Assembly: GCA_964606085.1 (NCBI GenBank)
Contig: CAZSFD010000014.1
Span: 12,394-76,393, forward strand
From: CAIQJJ01 sp964606085
GTDB taxonomy: Bacteria; Chloroflexota; Anaerolineae; Anaerolineales; UBA4823
Direction: 5' to 3'
Length of the DNA: 64,000 nt
A program made the position numbers and the translations under genes. Positions 1 through 8,505 of the stretch are shown one piece after another. A model generated the notes under the pieces. It saw only the letters and a list, made by a program, of their open reading frames with translations, was not told where the DNA came from and did not search any database. How positions within the stretch are numbered: position 1 is the stretch's first letter; every line of letters begins with the position of its first letter.

Positions 1-827
1 GCGGTCAGGCTTTCGGGCTTCAAACCCGCCACGCCGATCAAGGAGCGCAACCCCTGGCGCTGCGACTGGCGCAGCACGGCTAATCCCTGGCGCACCAGGG
101 CGCGGTTTTCGCCGACCAGGGGGGCCATATCGGCCACGGTGCCGAGTGCGACCAGATCGAGTAATGTTTGGGGCTGAAAGTTGGCTGGTTGAAGGGCCGT
201 GCAGAGGGCATCGGCCAGTTTGTAGGCCAACCCAACCCCGGCCAGGTCTTTATCGGGATAGGTGTCAGCGGGTTGTTTGGGGTTGATGATGGCAATGGCC
301 TGGGGCATTTCACCCGCCGGGTGATGGTGATCGGTGATGATCAAATCCAGGCCGATGCGCCGGGCGTGCAGGGCTTCTTCAATAGATCGGATGCCGCAAT
401 CTACGGTGATGACCAGGCGGATGCCTTCTTCTGCCAGGTTGCCCAGGGCTTCGTTGTTCAGCCCGTAGCCTTCATCGAAACGATTGGGAATATAGCCGCG
501 TACCCTGGCCCCCAGCGTGTGTAAGGTTTGCACCAGCAGCACGGTGGCGGTCACGCCGTCTGTGTCGTAATCGCCATAGACGGCGATGGCCTCGTCGTGT
601 TGAATGGCAAAGCGAATGCGTTCAACGGCAGCGGCCATGCCGAGCAGATTTTCTGCCGCGCAGCCTGGCGGGGGCTTTCCTTCGAGAAACAGGCGCGCCG
701 ATTCGCTGTCGGCGTAACCGCGGTTGTATAAAATTTGCCGTAAAACAGGGGGGAAGCCATGTAAGGCCCGGTGGACTTCATCGGGCAGGGGCGGTGGGAT
801 GTGCCAGGTTTTTTCGAGCGGTGGCAT
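1..827 (-). CDS. recJ: Single-stranded-DNA-specific exonuclease RecJ (N-terminal part, cut by window edge)
   Basis: RecJ degrades single-stranded DNA 5' to 3' in recombination and mismatch repair. The visible N-terminal part begins MPPLEKTWHIPPPLP. It carries DHH-family motif I (YGDYDTDGVTA, about residue 90), the RecJ signature YIPNRFDEGYGL, the DCG motif in ITVDCG, and DHHHPAG followed by INPKQPADTYPDKDLAGVGL. The start at 827 lies 4 nt after the stop of the ROK kinase gene, so the two are probably co-transcribed. The C-terminal half, with DHHA1 and the OB fold, lies outside the window. Family assignment is secure; the exact start is likely. Confidence 0.93.
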   Translation of the reverse strand, partial: MPPLEKTWHIPPPLPDEVHRALHGFPPVLRQILYNRGYADSESARLFLEGKPPPGCAAENLLGMAAAVERIRFAIQHDEAIAVYGDYDTDGVTATVLLVQTLHTLGARVRGYIPNRFDEGYGLNNEALGNLAEEGIRLVITVDCGIRSIEEALHARRIGLDLIITDHHHPAGEMPQAIAIINPKQPADTYPDKDLAGVGLAYKLADALCTALQPANFQPQTLLDLVALGTVADMAPLVGENRALVRQGLAVLRQSQRQGLRSLIGVAGLKPESLT

Positions 828-831
828 GGCG

Positions 832-1767
832 CTAATGGGCAGTTTCGACGGCCAGGGCCAACGCCCCGATCAACCCCACGTCATCACCCAGGGCTGCCGG
901 AACGATGGACAGGCCGTCGGTGTATTGTTCGTTCATGGCATATTCATGCACGGCGGCGCGCAGGGGCGCAAACAGCAGTTCACCGCTTTGTGAGACGCCC
1001 CCGCCAATGATCACGATGGATGGGTTGAAAATAGCCAGGAAATTGGCAATCGCCATCCCCAGGAACTTGCCCGCCCGCGCCAGGGCGGCGATGGACAGGG
1101 CGTCACCCGCTTTGGCCGCGTCAGCCACATCTTTGCCGCTGAATGGGCGGTCGGTTGGCAGGCTGGAAGCAACGCCAGCCTCCAACTGCTCTTTGGCCCA
1201 GCGCGCCAGCCCCGGCCCCGAAGCCAGGGCTTCGAGATGCCCGCGGTGCCCGCAATTGCACAGCGGGCCGTCAGGCAGGAGTACGACATGACCCAACTCG
1301 GCGGCCATGCCGCTCAGTCCTAAGATCAGGTGGTCATCCACAATGACGCCGCCGCCAATCCCCGTGCTGACGGTGAGATACACCAGGTGGTGGTGACCTT
1401 GACCAGCGCCAAACTTCCATTCGCCCAGGGCGGCCAGGTTGGCATCGTTGCCCAGGGCAACTGGCACACCGAAGGCATCTTGTAAGTGCTGGCGCAGTGG
1501 CAGCCCTTCCCATCCGGGGATGTTGGGGGCTTCGATGATGATGCCTGTGTAGGGATTGAGCGGGCCAGGGGCGATAGCCGCTATCGCGGCCACCTCGCCA
1601 TCTTCGGGCCACACCTTGCGCACCGCGGCGATCAGGTTCTCTAAAGGGGTTGCCCCGGCCGCGTGGGTGGCGGTTTTTTCGACGCTAAGTGGGGTGGTGG
1701 CATTTTCTGGATAACAGGCGGCGCGAATTTGTGTGCCGCCGATGTCTATGGCAATGTAGGTTTTCAT
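832..1767 (-). CDS. ROK family sugar kinase (glucokinase-like)
   Basis: Cytoplasmic ATP-dependent sugar kinase, most likely glucokinase, giving glucose 6-phosphate; ROK proteins can also act on fructose, mannose or N-acetylated sugars. 311 residues from the start MKTYIAIDIGGTQIRAA, whose DIGGT is the phosphate-1 loop. An upstream in-frame extension was rejected because homology begins at this Met. The sugar-binding region LGNDANLAALGEW, a GIGGGV loop and a zinc motif are present. The zinc motif reads CNCGHRGHLE, so the usual last Cys of CxCGxxGC is His. There is no N-terminal helix-turn-helix, so it is a kinase, not a ROK repressor. It lies upstream of recJ and divergent from the glycolytic cluster, which fits a glucokinase role. 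Confidence 0.9.
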   Translation of the reverse strand: MKTYIAIDIGGTQIRAACYPENATTPLSVEKTATHAAGATPLENLIAAVRKVWPEDGEVAAIAAIAPGPLNPYTGIIIEAPNIPGWEGLPLRQHLQDAFGVPVALGNDANLAALGEWKFGAGQGHHHLVYLTVSTGIGGGVIVDDHLILGLSGMAAELGHVVLLPDGPLCNCGHRGHLEALASGPGLARWAKEQLEAGVASSLPTDRPFSGKDVADAAKAGDALSIAALARAGKFLGMAIANFLAIFNPSIVIIGGGVSQSGELLFAPLRAAVHEYAMNEQYTDGLSIVPAALGDDVGLIGALALAVETAH

Positions 1768-1804
1768 AAGCTTGATCTCGTCCCTAAAAGGATTATGCGG
1801 CGAT

Positions 1805-1810
1805 AGTATA
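1805..1810 (-). promoter_or_regulatory. Possible -10 element for the ROK-recJ transcript
   Basis: Read on the minus strand this is TATACT, 38 nt upstream of the ROK start codon. No good -35 sits at 16-18 nt; a TTAACG lies 20 nt upstream. The call rests on the hexamer and its position between divergent genes. Confidence 0.35.
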
Positions 1811-1849
1811 GCACAGCTTTTTGGGTACTCCGTTAAAGAAAGTTTTGCG

Positions 1850-1878
1850 TTGACGTGCGCTTGAAACACTGCTATCAT
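1850..1878 (+). promoter_or_regulatory. Sigma-70-type promoter for yvcK
   Basis: TTGACG at 1850-1855, a 17-bp spacer, then TATCAT at 1873-1878. The yvcK start codon is at 1889, so transcription from this promoter would begin only about 3-6 nt before the ATG, giving a nearly leaderless mRNA. No Shine-Dalgarno sequence precedes the ATG, which agrees. Confidence 0.6.
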
Positions 1879-1888
1879 CCACCTCGCA

Positions 1889-3211
1889 ATGAATATGGTT
1901 TTGCGGCGTTTTTTGGGGTGGTTGCGGCGCTCACTGCGTTGGCTGATGCCAGGATTGGGGGTCAAGCGCTGGTTCTTTTTTGTATTATTTGGCACGATGC
2001 TGATCGGATTGGGCCTGGCGGTGATTTTGCTGGATGTTTACCGCTCTGCTCCCGATACCTGGTGGCTGCCGATGCTTTCGGCGGCCTCGTTGCGTTGGTT
2101 GGAGCGCCCCCTGCGGGCGTTGATCTTCGGCGGCCTGGGCATCGGGCTGATCTTGTGGGGCATGTGGGGCTTCAACCGCTCGCTGATGGCCCCCTATCGC
2201 CGTTCGGGCCGCCCTATGGTAGACGACCTGGCTGCGCATCGGCGGCGTGAACGCGGGCCGCGCATCGTCGTCATTGGCGGTGGGCATGGGCTTGCTACAT
2301 TGCTGCGGGGTTTGAAGGGATATACTTACAACATCACCGCGGTTGTCACCGTGGCAGATGACGGCGGGTCATCGGGCGAATTGCGTCGCACGCTGGGCGT
2401 GCTGCCGCCGGGGGATATTCGCAACTGCCTGGCGGCCCTTTCCAGCGATGAGGCGTTGCTCGGCCAGCTCTTCCAATATCGCTTTCCTGCTGATGGCAGT
2501 GGCCTCGATGGACATTCCTTTGGCAATCTGTTCATCACGGCCCTGGCCGAGATCACCGGCAGTTTCGAGGCGGCGGTGGCTGAATCGGGGCGGGTGCTTT
2601 CGGTGCATGGCCGCGTCCTGCCAGCCACGCTGCACGATGTCCGCCTGGTGGCTGACATCACACTGCCGCACACCGTGAGTGAAGTGCGCGTGGCTGGTGA
2701 AAGCCAAATCCCCGAGGCCAGCGGCATCATCCGCCGGGTTTGGCTGGAGCCAGAAACTCCCCCGGCCTATCCGGGCGTGATCCAGGCCATTCTCTCAGCA
2801 GACTTGATCGTGGTTGGGCCGGGCAGCCTGTATACCAGCATCTTGCCGAACTTACTCGTGCCAGATATCGCCGCGGCTATCCAAACCAGCCGAGCCGTGA
2901 AAATTTACGTTTGCAATGTCGCCACGCAGCCCGGCGAGACGGAAGGCTATTCGTGCGGCGATCATGTCGAGGCCCTCGAAAAGCATGTTGGCACAGGATT
3001 GTTCGATGTCATTCTGGCGAACCGCGATTGCGAATATATCCTTCCTGAAGGCGTGCAATGGGTGTGCAGCGATGAAGACCTGGAGGCCGATCACATCGTT
3101 CACAAAGCCGATCTGGCCGACCCCGAATATCCCTGGCGGCACGATGCCAAGAAATTGGCCCAGGTGTTGATGGATTTGCTGCAAGATCGCACCGGGCCTC
3201 TGGTAGAATAG
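1889..3211 (+). CDS. yvcK: YvcK/CofD-like gluconeogenesis factor with N-terminal membrane anchor
   Basis: 440 residues. The C-terminal ~320 residues are a YvcK-type CofD-like domain: VVIGGGHGLATLLRGLK, then TVADDGGSSGELRRTLG and LPPGDIRNCLAALS, all diagnostic. YvcK proteins bind UDP-sugars and are needed for growth on gluconeogenic carbon and for cell-wall homeostasis. Compact YvcK is about 320 residues; this one has an extra ~115-residue N-terminus with two hydrophobic segments (about residues 27-47 and 77-97), which would place the domain at the membrane, probably facing the cytoplasm. It leads a plus-strand run with gap, pgk and tpi. A second ATG at 1895 is possible. The family is certain; the membrane location is inferred. 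Confidence 0.92.
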   Translation: MNMVLRRFLGWLRRSLRWLMPGLGVKRWFFFVLFGTMLIGLGLAVILLDVYRSAPDTWWLPMLSAASLRWLERPLRALIFGGLGIGLILWGMWGFNRSLMAPYRRSGRPMVDDLAAHRRRERGPRIVVIGGGHGLATLLRGLKGYTYNITAVVTVADDGGSSGELRRTLGVLPPGDIRNCLAALSSDEALLGQLFQYRFPADGSGLDGHSFGNLFITALAEITGSFEAAVAESGRVLSVHGRVLPATLHDVRLVADITLPHTVSEVRVAGESQIPEASGIIRRVWLEPETPPAYPGVIQAILSADLIVVGPGSLYTSILPNLLVPDIAAAIQTSRAVKIYVCNVATQPGETEGYSCGDHVEALEKHVGTGLFDVILANRDCEYILPEGVQWVCSDEDLEADHIVHKADLADPEYPWRHDAKKLAQVLMDLLQDRTGPLVE

Positions 3212-3290
3212 CGGGCGGTATGCTCATCGTGAATCAAACGGCAACCTGCCGTTATTTGATAAACCATATTTCTTTTCTGGAGGATTTCCC

Positions 3291-4304
3291 ATGACTGTCA
3301 AAATTGGTATCAATGGCTTTGGCCGTATTGGCCGCCTCGTGTTCCGCACGATCCAGGCCCGCGTGGCCGACAAAGTGGAAGTGGTGGCAATCAACGATCT
3401 GTTCGATACCCCCACCAACGCGCACCTGCTCAAGTACGATTCAACCTACGGCGCTTTCGATGGCAAAGTGGAAGTGGCTGAGAACAACGACCTGATCGTG
3501 GACGGCAAGCGCATCAAAATCACCGCCGAACGCGACCTGAACGCCATCAAGTGGGCCGAGATGGGCGTGGACATCGTGATCGAATCCACCGGCCTGTTCA
3601 CCGACGCCACCAAATCACGCGGTCACGCCACTTCTGGCGGGGCCAAGAAGGTCATCATCTCCGCCCCGGCGAAGAACGAAGACATCACCATCGTCCTCGG
3701 CGTCAACAGCGACAAGTACGACCCCGCCGCTCACCAGGTTATTTCCAACGCCTCCTGCACCACCAACGGCCTGGCCCCCGTCGCCAAAGTCCTCAACGAC
3801 AAATTCGGCATTGACCGCGGCCTGCTGACCACCGTCCACGCTTACACCAACACCCAGAAGCTGCAAGATGTCGGCGCTAAAGACCTGCGCGATGCCCGCG
3901 CCGCCGCCCAGAACATCGTCCCCTCCGAAACCGGCGCCGCCAAGGCCGTCGGCCTGGTCATTCCCGAACTGAAGGGCAAATTCGGCGGCATGGCCTTCCG
4001 CGTCCCCACCCCCACCGTCTCGGTTGTAGATTTCACTGCTATCTTGAACAAGGAAGCCTCGAAGGATGAAATCCGCGCCGCCATGCTCGAATATGCCGCC
4101 GGCCCGATGCAAGGCATCCTCGACGTGACCGACGAACCGCTCGTCTCCACCGACCTGCGCGGCACCACCTTCTCCTCCGTTTACAGCGCCATGGACACCC
4201 TCGTCCTCGGCAACCTGGTCAAAGTCGTGGCCTGGTACGACAACGAATGGGGCTACGCCTGCCGCCTGGCCGATCTGACCGCCATGGTCGCCAGCAAACT
4301 CTAA
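3291..4304 (+). CDS. gap: Glyceraldehyde-3-phosphate dehydrogenase, type I
   Basis: Oxidises glyceraldehyde 3-phosphate to 1,3-bisphosphoglycerate with NAD in glycolysis, and runs in reverse in gluconeogenesis. 337 residues, normal length. The Rossmann motif INGFGRIGR is at the N-terminus, the catalytic Cys is in SNASCTTNGLAP (Cys at about residue 156), and the C-terminus has WYDNEWGYACRLADL. A strong ribosome-binding site (TGGAGGA) precedes the ATG. Gap, pgk and tpi lie in order on one strand, a classic glycolytic gene block. Confidence 0.97.
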   Translation: MTVKIGINGFGRIGRLVFRTIQARVADKVEVVAINDLFDTPTNAHLLKYDSTYGAFDGKVEVAENNDLIVDGKRIKITAERDLNAIKWAEMGVDIVIESTGLFTDATKSRGHATSGGAKKVIISAPAKNEDITIVLGVNSDKYDPAAHQVISNASCTTNGLAPVAKVLNDKFGIDRGLLTTVHAYTNTQKLQDVGAKDLRDARAAAQNIVPSETGAAKAVGLVIPELKGKFGGMAFRVPTPTVSVVDFTAILNKEASKDEIRAAMLEYAAGPMQGILDVTDEPLVSTDLRGTTFSSVYSAMDTLVLGNLVKVVAWYDNEWGYACRLADLTAMVASKL

Positions 4305-4305
4305 A

Positions 4306-4385
4306 GATATTGTGGATTGCTGATTGTTGATTGCTGATTTTCTCGGCAATCAGCAGTCAGCAATCACAAATCAGAAATCCATAAC
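4306..4385. repeat. Foldback of degenerate 'GATTGCTGATTGTT' words between gap and pgk
   Basis: The left half (4313-4340) is made of near-repeats of GATTGCTGATTGTT. The right half (4347-4380) has the complementary words CAATCAGCAGTCAGCAATC, so the RNA could form an imperfect hairpin. The element ends 6 nt before the pgk ATG and leaves no Shine-Dalgarno sequence there. The same vocabulary recurs inside two coding sequences of this window (about 7963-8000 and 16171-16237). Confidence 0.7.
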
Positions 4386-5558
4386 ATGAACAAAAAAACC
4401 GTCCGCGACATAGATTTGAAAGGCAAGCGCGTGCTGATGCGGGTGGACTTCAACGTCCCCATGGCCGATGGCGTGGTGACGGATGACAAACGCATCAAGG
4501 CCGCTCTGCCCACCATCCAATATGTGCTGGAACAGGGCGCTTCGCTGCTGCTCGCCAGCCACCTCGGTCGTCCGAAAGGCGGCCCCGATCCTGAGTTCAG
4601 CCTCAAGGCCGCTTCCGAAGCCCTGGCGAAACTGCTGGGCAAACCCGTGCAGATGGCTCCTGATTGCGTTGGCCCAGACGTGGAAGCACTGGCGAAAGTG
4701 CTGCAACCCGGCGACGTGTTGATGCTCGAAAACACCCGTTTCCACGCTGGCGAAGAAAAGAACGACCTCGAACTGGCCCGGCAAATGGCCGCCCTGGCCG
4801 AAGTCTACGTCAACGATGCCTTCGGCTCGGCGCACCGGGCGCACGCTTCCACGGAGGGTGTGGCGCGCTTCCTGCCGGCTGTCTCCGGTTTCCTGATGGA
4901 ACAGGAACTCGAATACCTTGGCCGGGCTGTTTCCAACCCCGAACATCCCTACATCGCCATCCTGGGCGGGGCCAAGATCAGCGACAAAATCCTGGTCGTC
5001 GAAACCCTGCTGTCTAAATGCGATAAACTGATCATCGGCGGCGGCATGGCCAATACCTTCCTGGCCGCGCAAGGGCTGAACATGCAAGACAGCCTCGTCG
5101 AAGCAGCCTCCATCGAAACCGCCACAGCCCTGCTGGCCAAATCAGCCGACAAACTGGTGCTGCCCGTAGATGCCGTCATTGCCGACAAATTCGACGCCGA
5201 AGCCAATAGCCAGGTGGTGGCCGTAGACGCCATCCCCGCTGGCTGGCGTATGCTCGATGTCGGCCCGCAGACACTCGAACTGTATGCCGCGACGCTCCAG
5301 GATGCCAAACTGGTCGTGTGGAACGGCCCGGTGGGTGTCTTTGAAATGCCCAGGTTTGCCGAAGGCACCTTTGCTCTGGCGAAACTGCTGGCTGCCTCTG
5401 GCGCAACCACCGTCATAGGCGGCGGTGATAGCGCCAGCGCCGTCAAGAAGGCCGGCGTGGCCAAGCAGATGACGCATGTCTCCACGGGCGGCGGCGCTTC
5501 CCTCGAATTCCTCGAGGGGAAAGAACTGCCCGGCGTGGCGGCGCTGCTGGATAAATAG
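4386..5558 (+). CDS. pgk: Phosphoglycerate kinase
   Basis: Transfers the phosphate of 1,3-bisphosphoglycerate to ADP in glycolysis. 390 residues, full length. The N-terminal substrate motif LMRVDFNVP, LASHLGRPKGG, NDAFGSAHRAHAS, VLGGAK-type AILGGAKISDK and the C-terminal nucleotide site GGGDSASAV are all present. The gene lies directly after the intergenic repeat that follows gap and has no obvious Shine-Dalgarno sequence. The stop is 13 nt before a 19-bp inverted repeat that separates it from tpi. Confidence 0.97.
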   Translation: MNKKTVRDIDLKGKRVLMRVDFNVPMADGVVTDDKRIKAALPTIQYVLEQGASLLLASHLGRPKGGPDPEFSLKAASEALAKLLGKPVQMAPDCVGPDVEALAKVLQPGDVLMLENTRFHAGEEKNDLELARQMAALAEVYVNDAFGSAHRAHASTEGVARFLPAVSGFLMEQELEYLGRAVSNPEHPYIAILGGAKISDKILVVETLLSKCDKLIIGGGMANTFLAAQGLNMQDSLVEAASIETATALLAKSADKLVLPVDAVIADKFDAEANSQVVAVDAIPAGWRMLDVGPQTLELYAATLQDAKLVVWNGPVGVFEMPRFAEGTFALAKLLAASGATTVIGGGDSASAVKKAGVAKQMTHVSTGGGASLEFLEGKELPGVAALLDK

Positions 5559-5570
5559 TTGCACGAAACG

Positions 5571-5615
5571 AGAAATGAGAAACGAGTACCTCAACCGTAC
5601 TCGTTTCTCATTTCT
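5571..5615. repeat. Perfect 19-bp inverted repeat between pgk and tpiA
   Basis: Left arm AGAAATGAGAAACGAGTAC (5571-5589), 7-nt loop, right arm its exact complement (5597-5615). There is no run of T directly after the right arm, so it is not a clear Rho-independent terminator. It could stabilise or separate the pgk and tpi messages. The arms themselves are built of near-repeats (GAAATGA, GAAACGA), the same design as other gaps in the window. Confidence 0.85.
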
Positions 5616-5639
5616 TATATCTACTTTTTGGAGACCCTC

Positions 5640-6398
5640 ATGCGAACCCCTCTTGTTGCTGGAAACTGGAAAATGTACAAGACCGTGGCCGAAGCCCGTC
5701 ACCTGGTGTCGGAGTTGGTGCCTGGTTTGCAATCTATCGGCGGTGTCGAAAAGGTGCTTTGCCCCCCCGCCACCGACCTGATGGCTGTAGCCGCCCTGCT
5801 CGAAGGGACTGAAATTGGCCTCGGCGCGCAAAATATGCACTGGGAAGCCGCTGGCGCATTTACGGGTGAAATTTCACCGGCGATGGTGGCTGAATTGTGC
5901 AAATACGTGATCCTGGGCCATTCCGAGCGCCGTCAATACTTCGCCGAAACCGATACTACGGTCAACCGCAAAGTGCGCGCCGCCCTCGAAGTTGGCCTGA
6001 TCCCCATCGTCTGCGTTGGCGAAACGCTGGCCGAATATGAAGCCGAGCGCACCGCCGAAGTGGTTGGCCGCCAGATCAAACTCGGCCTGGCTGGTATCGA
6101 ATTGACCGCCGATGCAGCCGCTTCGCTGGTCATCGCTTATGAGCCGGTTTGGGCCATTGGCACCGGGCGCGCTGCCACATCCCAGGGCGCCAATGCCGTC
6201 ATCGCCGATATTCGCAGCATTTTGGCGGAACTTTTTGGCGCTGAAACGGCCCAGGGCGTGCGCATCCTTTATGGTGGTTCGGTCAAACCCGATAATGCCG
6301 CCGAGTATTTCAACCAGCCCGATATTGACGGGGCGCTGGTAGGCGGGGCCAGCCTGAAGGTGGCCGATTTTGTCGCCATCACCCAGGCTGCCGGTTGA
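5640..6398 (+). CDS. tpiA: Triosephosphate isomerase
   Basis: Interconverts dihydroxyacetone phosphate and glyceraldehyde 3-phosphate. 252 residues from MRTPLVAGNWKMYKT. It has the catalytic Lys in GNWKMYK, the His-containing GHSERRQYF, the catalytic Glu in AYEPVWAIGTG and the phosphate loop YGGSVKPDNA. The start was chosen because TTGGAG sits at the right distance and homology begins there; a longer in-frame reading only translates the upstream inverted repeat. It ends the plus-strand cluster, 6 nt from the convergent TauE/SafE gene. Confidence 0.97.
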   Translation: MRTPLVAGNWKMYKTVAEARHLVSELVPGLQSIGGVEKVLCPPATDLMAVAALLEGTEIGLGAQNMHWEAAGAFTGEISPAMVAELCKYVILGHSERRQYFAETDTTVNRKVRAALEVGLIPIVCVGETLAEYEAERTAEVVGRQIKLGLAGIELTADAAASLVIAYEPVWAIGTGRAATSQGANAVIADIRSILAELFGAETAQGVRILYGGSVKPDNAAEYFNQPDIDGALVGGASLKVADFVAITQAAG

Positions 6399-6404
6399 TT
6401 TTTT

Positions 6405-7175
6405 CTATCCTGCTGATCGCACCAGGTAAATTACCCCAATCACCACCCCAATTCCCACCACCAGCCACCGCAAGGTGGCTGGTTTGATTCTGCCCGCCAG
6501 CCTGCCGCCCAACATCCCGCCCGCCAGCGCCCCCACGGCCATCACCAGCGCCACCGGCCAGTTCACCAGCCCCGAAAAAGCGAAGAATACCGCCGCCGTC
6601 ACATTGGCGCTGAACGAAATGGACTGCTTGATGGCGTTCAGGCGGGTCAGGTTGTCATTTACCACCAGGCCGAGCACCGCCAAAATAATCACGCTTAACC
6701 CGGCCCCAAAATAACCGCCATAGACTGCCGCCAGACCTACCGGCAGCACCGCCCAGCTTTCAGAAGAGGCTTTTTTGCCCGCCTGCGCGCGTTGGGTCAG
6801 CCAGGCCTTCACCGGGTCCTGAACTGCCAGCAGCGCCGAAGCCGCCAAAATCAGATACGGCACCAGATCGCTGAACAGTTTCTCGCTGGTGACGCGCAGC
6901 AACAGCGCCCCGATCAGCCCGCCCACGGCCCCAGCCGGGATGAATAACCACAGCCTCGAACGCTGCCCTTGCAAATCCTTCTTCTGGCCGATAATGCCGC
7001 CCAGGTAGCCGGGCAGCAGCGCCACGGTGTTGGTCATATTGGAATTGACAGCCGGCATCCCCATCGCCATCAGCGTGGGAAACGTGATCAGCGTGCCGCC
7101 GCCCGCCAGGGCGTTCACCAGCCCCGCACCAACCGCAGCCAGGGCAACCAGGATGTATTGGTACCATTCAAGCAT
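6405..7175 (-). CDS. TauE/SafE family membrane permease
   Basis: 256-residue integral membrane protein with about eight hydrophobic segments. The family signature NALAGGGTLITFPTLMAMGMPAVNSNMTNTVALLPGYLGG near the N-terminus, and a second half starting ...AVYGGYFGAGLSVIILAVLGL, match the TauE/SafE duplicated topology. Members export or import sulfite, sulfoacetate, sulfonates or other small anions; the substrate cannot be told here. It lies 28 nt downstream of the GlpC-like gene on the same strand and could share its transcript. Confidence 0.88.
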   Translation of the reverse strand: MLEWYQYILVALAAVGAGLVNALAGGGTLITFPTLMAMGMPAVNSNMTNTVALLPGYLGGIIGQKKDLQGQRSRLWLFIPAGAVGGLIGALLLRVTSEKLFSDLVPYLILAASALLAVQDPVKAWLTQRAQAGKKASSESWAVLPVGLAAVYGGYFGAGLSVIILAVLGLVVNDNLTRLNAIKQSISFSANVTAAVFFAFSGLVNWPVALVMAVGALAGGMLGGRLAGRIKPATLRWLVVGIGVVIGVIYLVRSAG

Positions 7176-7203
7176 GATGTTCTCCTAAGGAGTTTAAACC
7201 CGC

Positions 7204-8505
7204 TCAAGCAGGTTTCCAAAGCTTTGCCAGCGGCCCTTCCACCTCGCAGCCCAGCGCCGCTGCCAGCAGTTCCACCGGGTGAACCGCCGGGATGCCCGTG
7301 GCGTGGGTGATCTGCCAGCGGCAGGTTTCGCTGTCGCAGATTGCCAACGGTGCGCCCGATGCCTTCACCCACTCGAACAGCGGGTCGCCTACGGCCATCG
7401 CAATGTCGTATTTTTCCACTTTATACCCATACGTCCCGGCGATGCCGCAGCAGGCGTGGCCGCCATCTGCCACCGTCAGGCCAGGGATCAGGTTCAGCAC
7501 GTCTAGCCCCGGTTTGCCGATGCGGTGGGCGCGGTATTGGCAGGGGATGTGGTAGGGCAGGGGGGGCAGGTTTGCCGGTTGCAGGTTGGTAAGTGGCAGG
7601 GCGCAGGTGGCAAAGATCGGCAGGATGAATTCGTTGAAATCGTAGGTAGATTGGGCGACGAGGGCGGTGTCATCATCGTGCATATCGAGCAGTTCGGGCG
7701 CTTCTTCCTTCAGGGTCAACGTGCAACTGGTGGACGTGCCGACGATGGGGATGCCCTGCCGGGCGTACGCCACCAACGAGCGCACATTGCTCTCGTGATA
7801 TTTGCGCGCCGCCGGAAATTCGCCGTTCGAGAGCAGCGGCAGCCCGCAGCAATTTTGGCGCGGGATGATCACCTCGAAGCCGAGCGCCTCCAGCACACGC
7901 ACTGCCGCCTTGCCCACCCGCGGCTCGTAATACTGCGTGGAGCAGCCGTGGAAGTAAACGACCGATTTTTGATGGCTGATTGTTGAGGGCTGATTTTGGT
8001 GGTGGGCAAACCACCTCGTAAATTTCTCGCTCGAAAACGGCGGAAAGGGGGCTGCGTGGTGGATGCCGATGGTTTTCTCGGCCATCCAGCGCACCGGCTT
8101 CAGGCCCATCACCAGGTTGCCCAGCGGCGCCACCGGCTGCGCCACGGCCCCCAGCGTGGCCGCCCGCGCCACCAGGTTGTTGCGCAGACGTTTGAGCGGC
8201 GGCACTTTGCCCTGTTGCACCAGGTCGCCGCGCGCCCGCGCATTCATCTCAGCGATCTTCACCCCCGTCGGGCAGATCATATTGCACACCCGGCAGCCGG
8301 AGCAGTAATCTACCGATGCGTCGGGCGTGGGCTGGCCGGGTTGGCGGAAGCGCCCTGCCTGCGGCCCGGCGTACTTGGGGCCGGGGAACAGGTCTGTGAC
8401 CGCCATCACCGGGCAGGCGGTGGTGCAGATATTACATTTGAGACATTGATCGAGGGATTGTTCGACAGGAAATGGGTGCATGGGTTTGTGTGGCGCAAAA
8501 TTCAT
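7204..8505 (-). CDS. GlpC-like iron-sulfur protein with two CCG domains (heterodisulfide-reductase type)
   Basis: 433 residues. Two 4Fe-4S motifs lie near the N-terminus (CLKCNICTTACP at about residue 22; CSGCRVCNMICP at about 72). Two cysteine-rich CCG-type regions follow: HGCSTQYYEP with NCCGLPLLSNG, and HIPCQYRAH with GHACCGIAGTYG. This is the layout of the GlpC/GlcF subunit that passes electrons from a flavin dehydrogenase to the quinone pool. No GlpA or GlpB subunit is in the window. The ATG at 8505 overlaps the upstream stop as ATGA. An in-frame repeat-like insert (HHQNQPSTISHQKS, about residues 169-182) separates the FeS part from the first CCG domain. Electron partner unknown. Confidence 0.85.
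   Translation of the reverse strand: MNFAPHKPMHPFPVEQSLDQCLKCNICTTACPVMAVTDLFPGPKYAGPQAGRFRQPGQPTPDASVDYCSGCRVCNMICPTGVKIAEMNARARGDLVQQGKVPPLKRLRNNLVARAATLGAVAQPVAPLGNLVMGLKPVRWMAEKTIGIHHAAPFPPFSSEKFTRWFAHHQNQPSTISHQKSVVYFHGCSTQYYEPRVGKAAVRVLEALGFEVIIPRQNCCGLPLLSNGEFPAARKYHESNVRSLVAYARQGIPIVGTSTSCTLTLKEEAPELLDMHDDDTALVAQSTYDFNEFILPIFATCALPLTNLQPANLPPLPYHIPCQYRAHRIGKPGLDVLNLIPGLTVADGGHACCGIAGTYGYKVEKYDIAMAVGDPLFEWVKASGAPLAICDSETCRWQITHATGIPAVHPVELLAAALGCEVEGPLAKLWKPA
7963..8000. repeat. 'GATGGCTGATTGTTGA' repeat inside the GlpC-like coding sequence
   Basis: This stretch of the GlpC-like gene uses the same words as the gap-pgk gap and encodes the low-complexity peptide NQPSTISHQKS. It keeps the reading frame and falls between two domains. 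Confidence 0.6.

Noticed and set aside
3615..4349. 244-residue minus open frame opposite gap
   Set aside because: Mirror of the conserved GAPDH coding strand; Gly/Val/Asp-rich composition typical of antisense frames.
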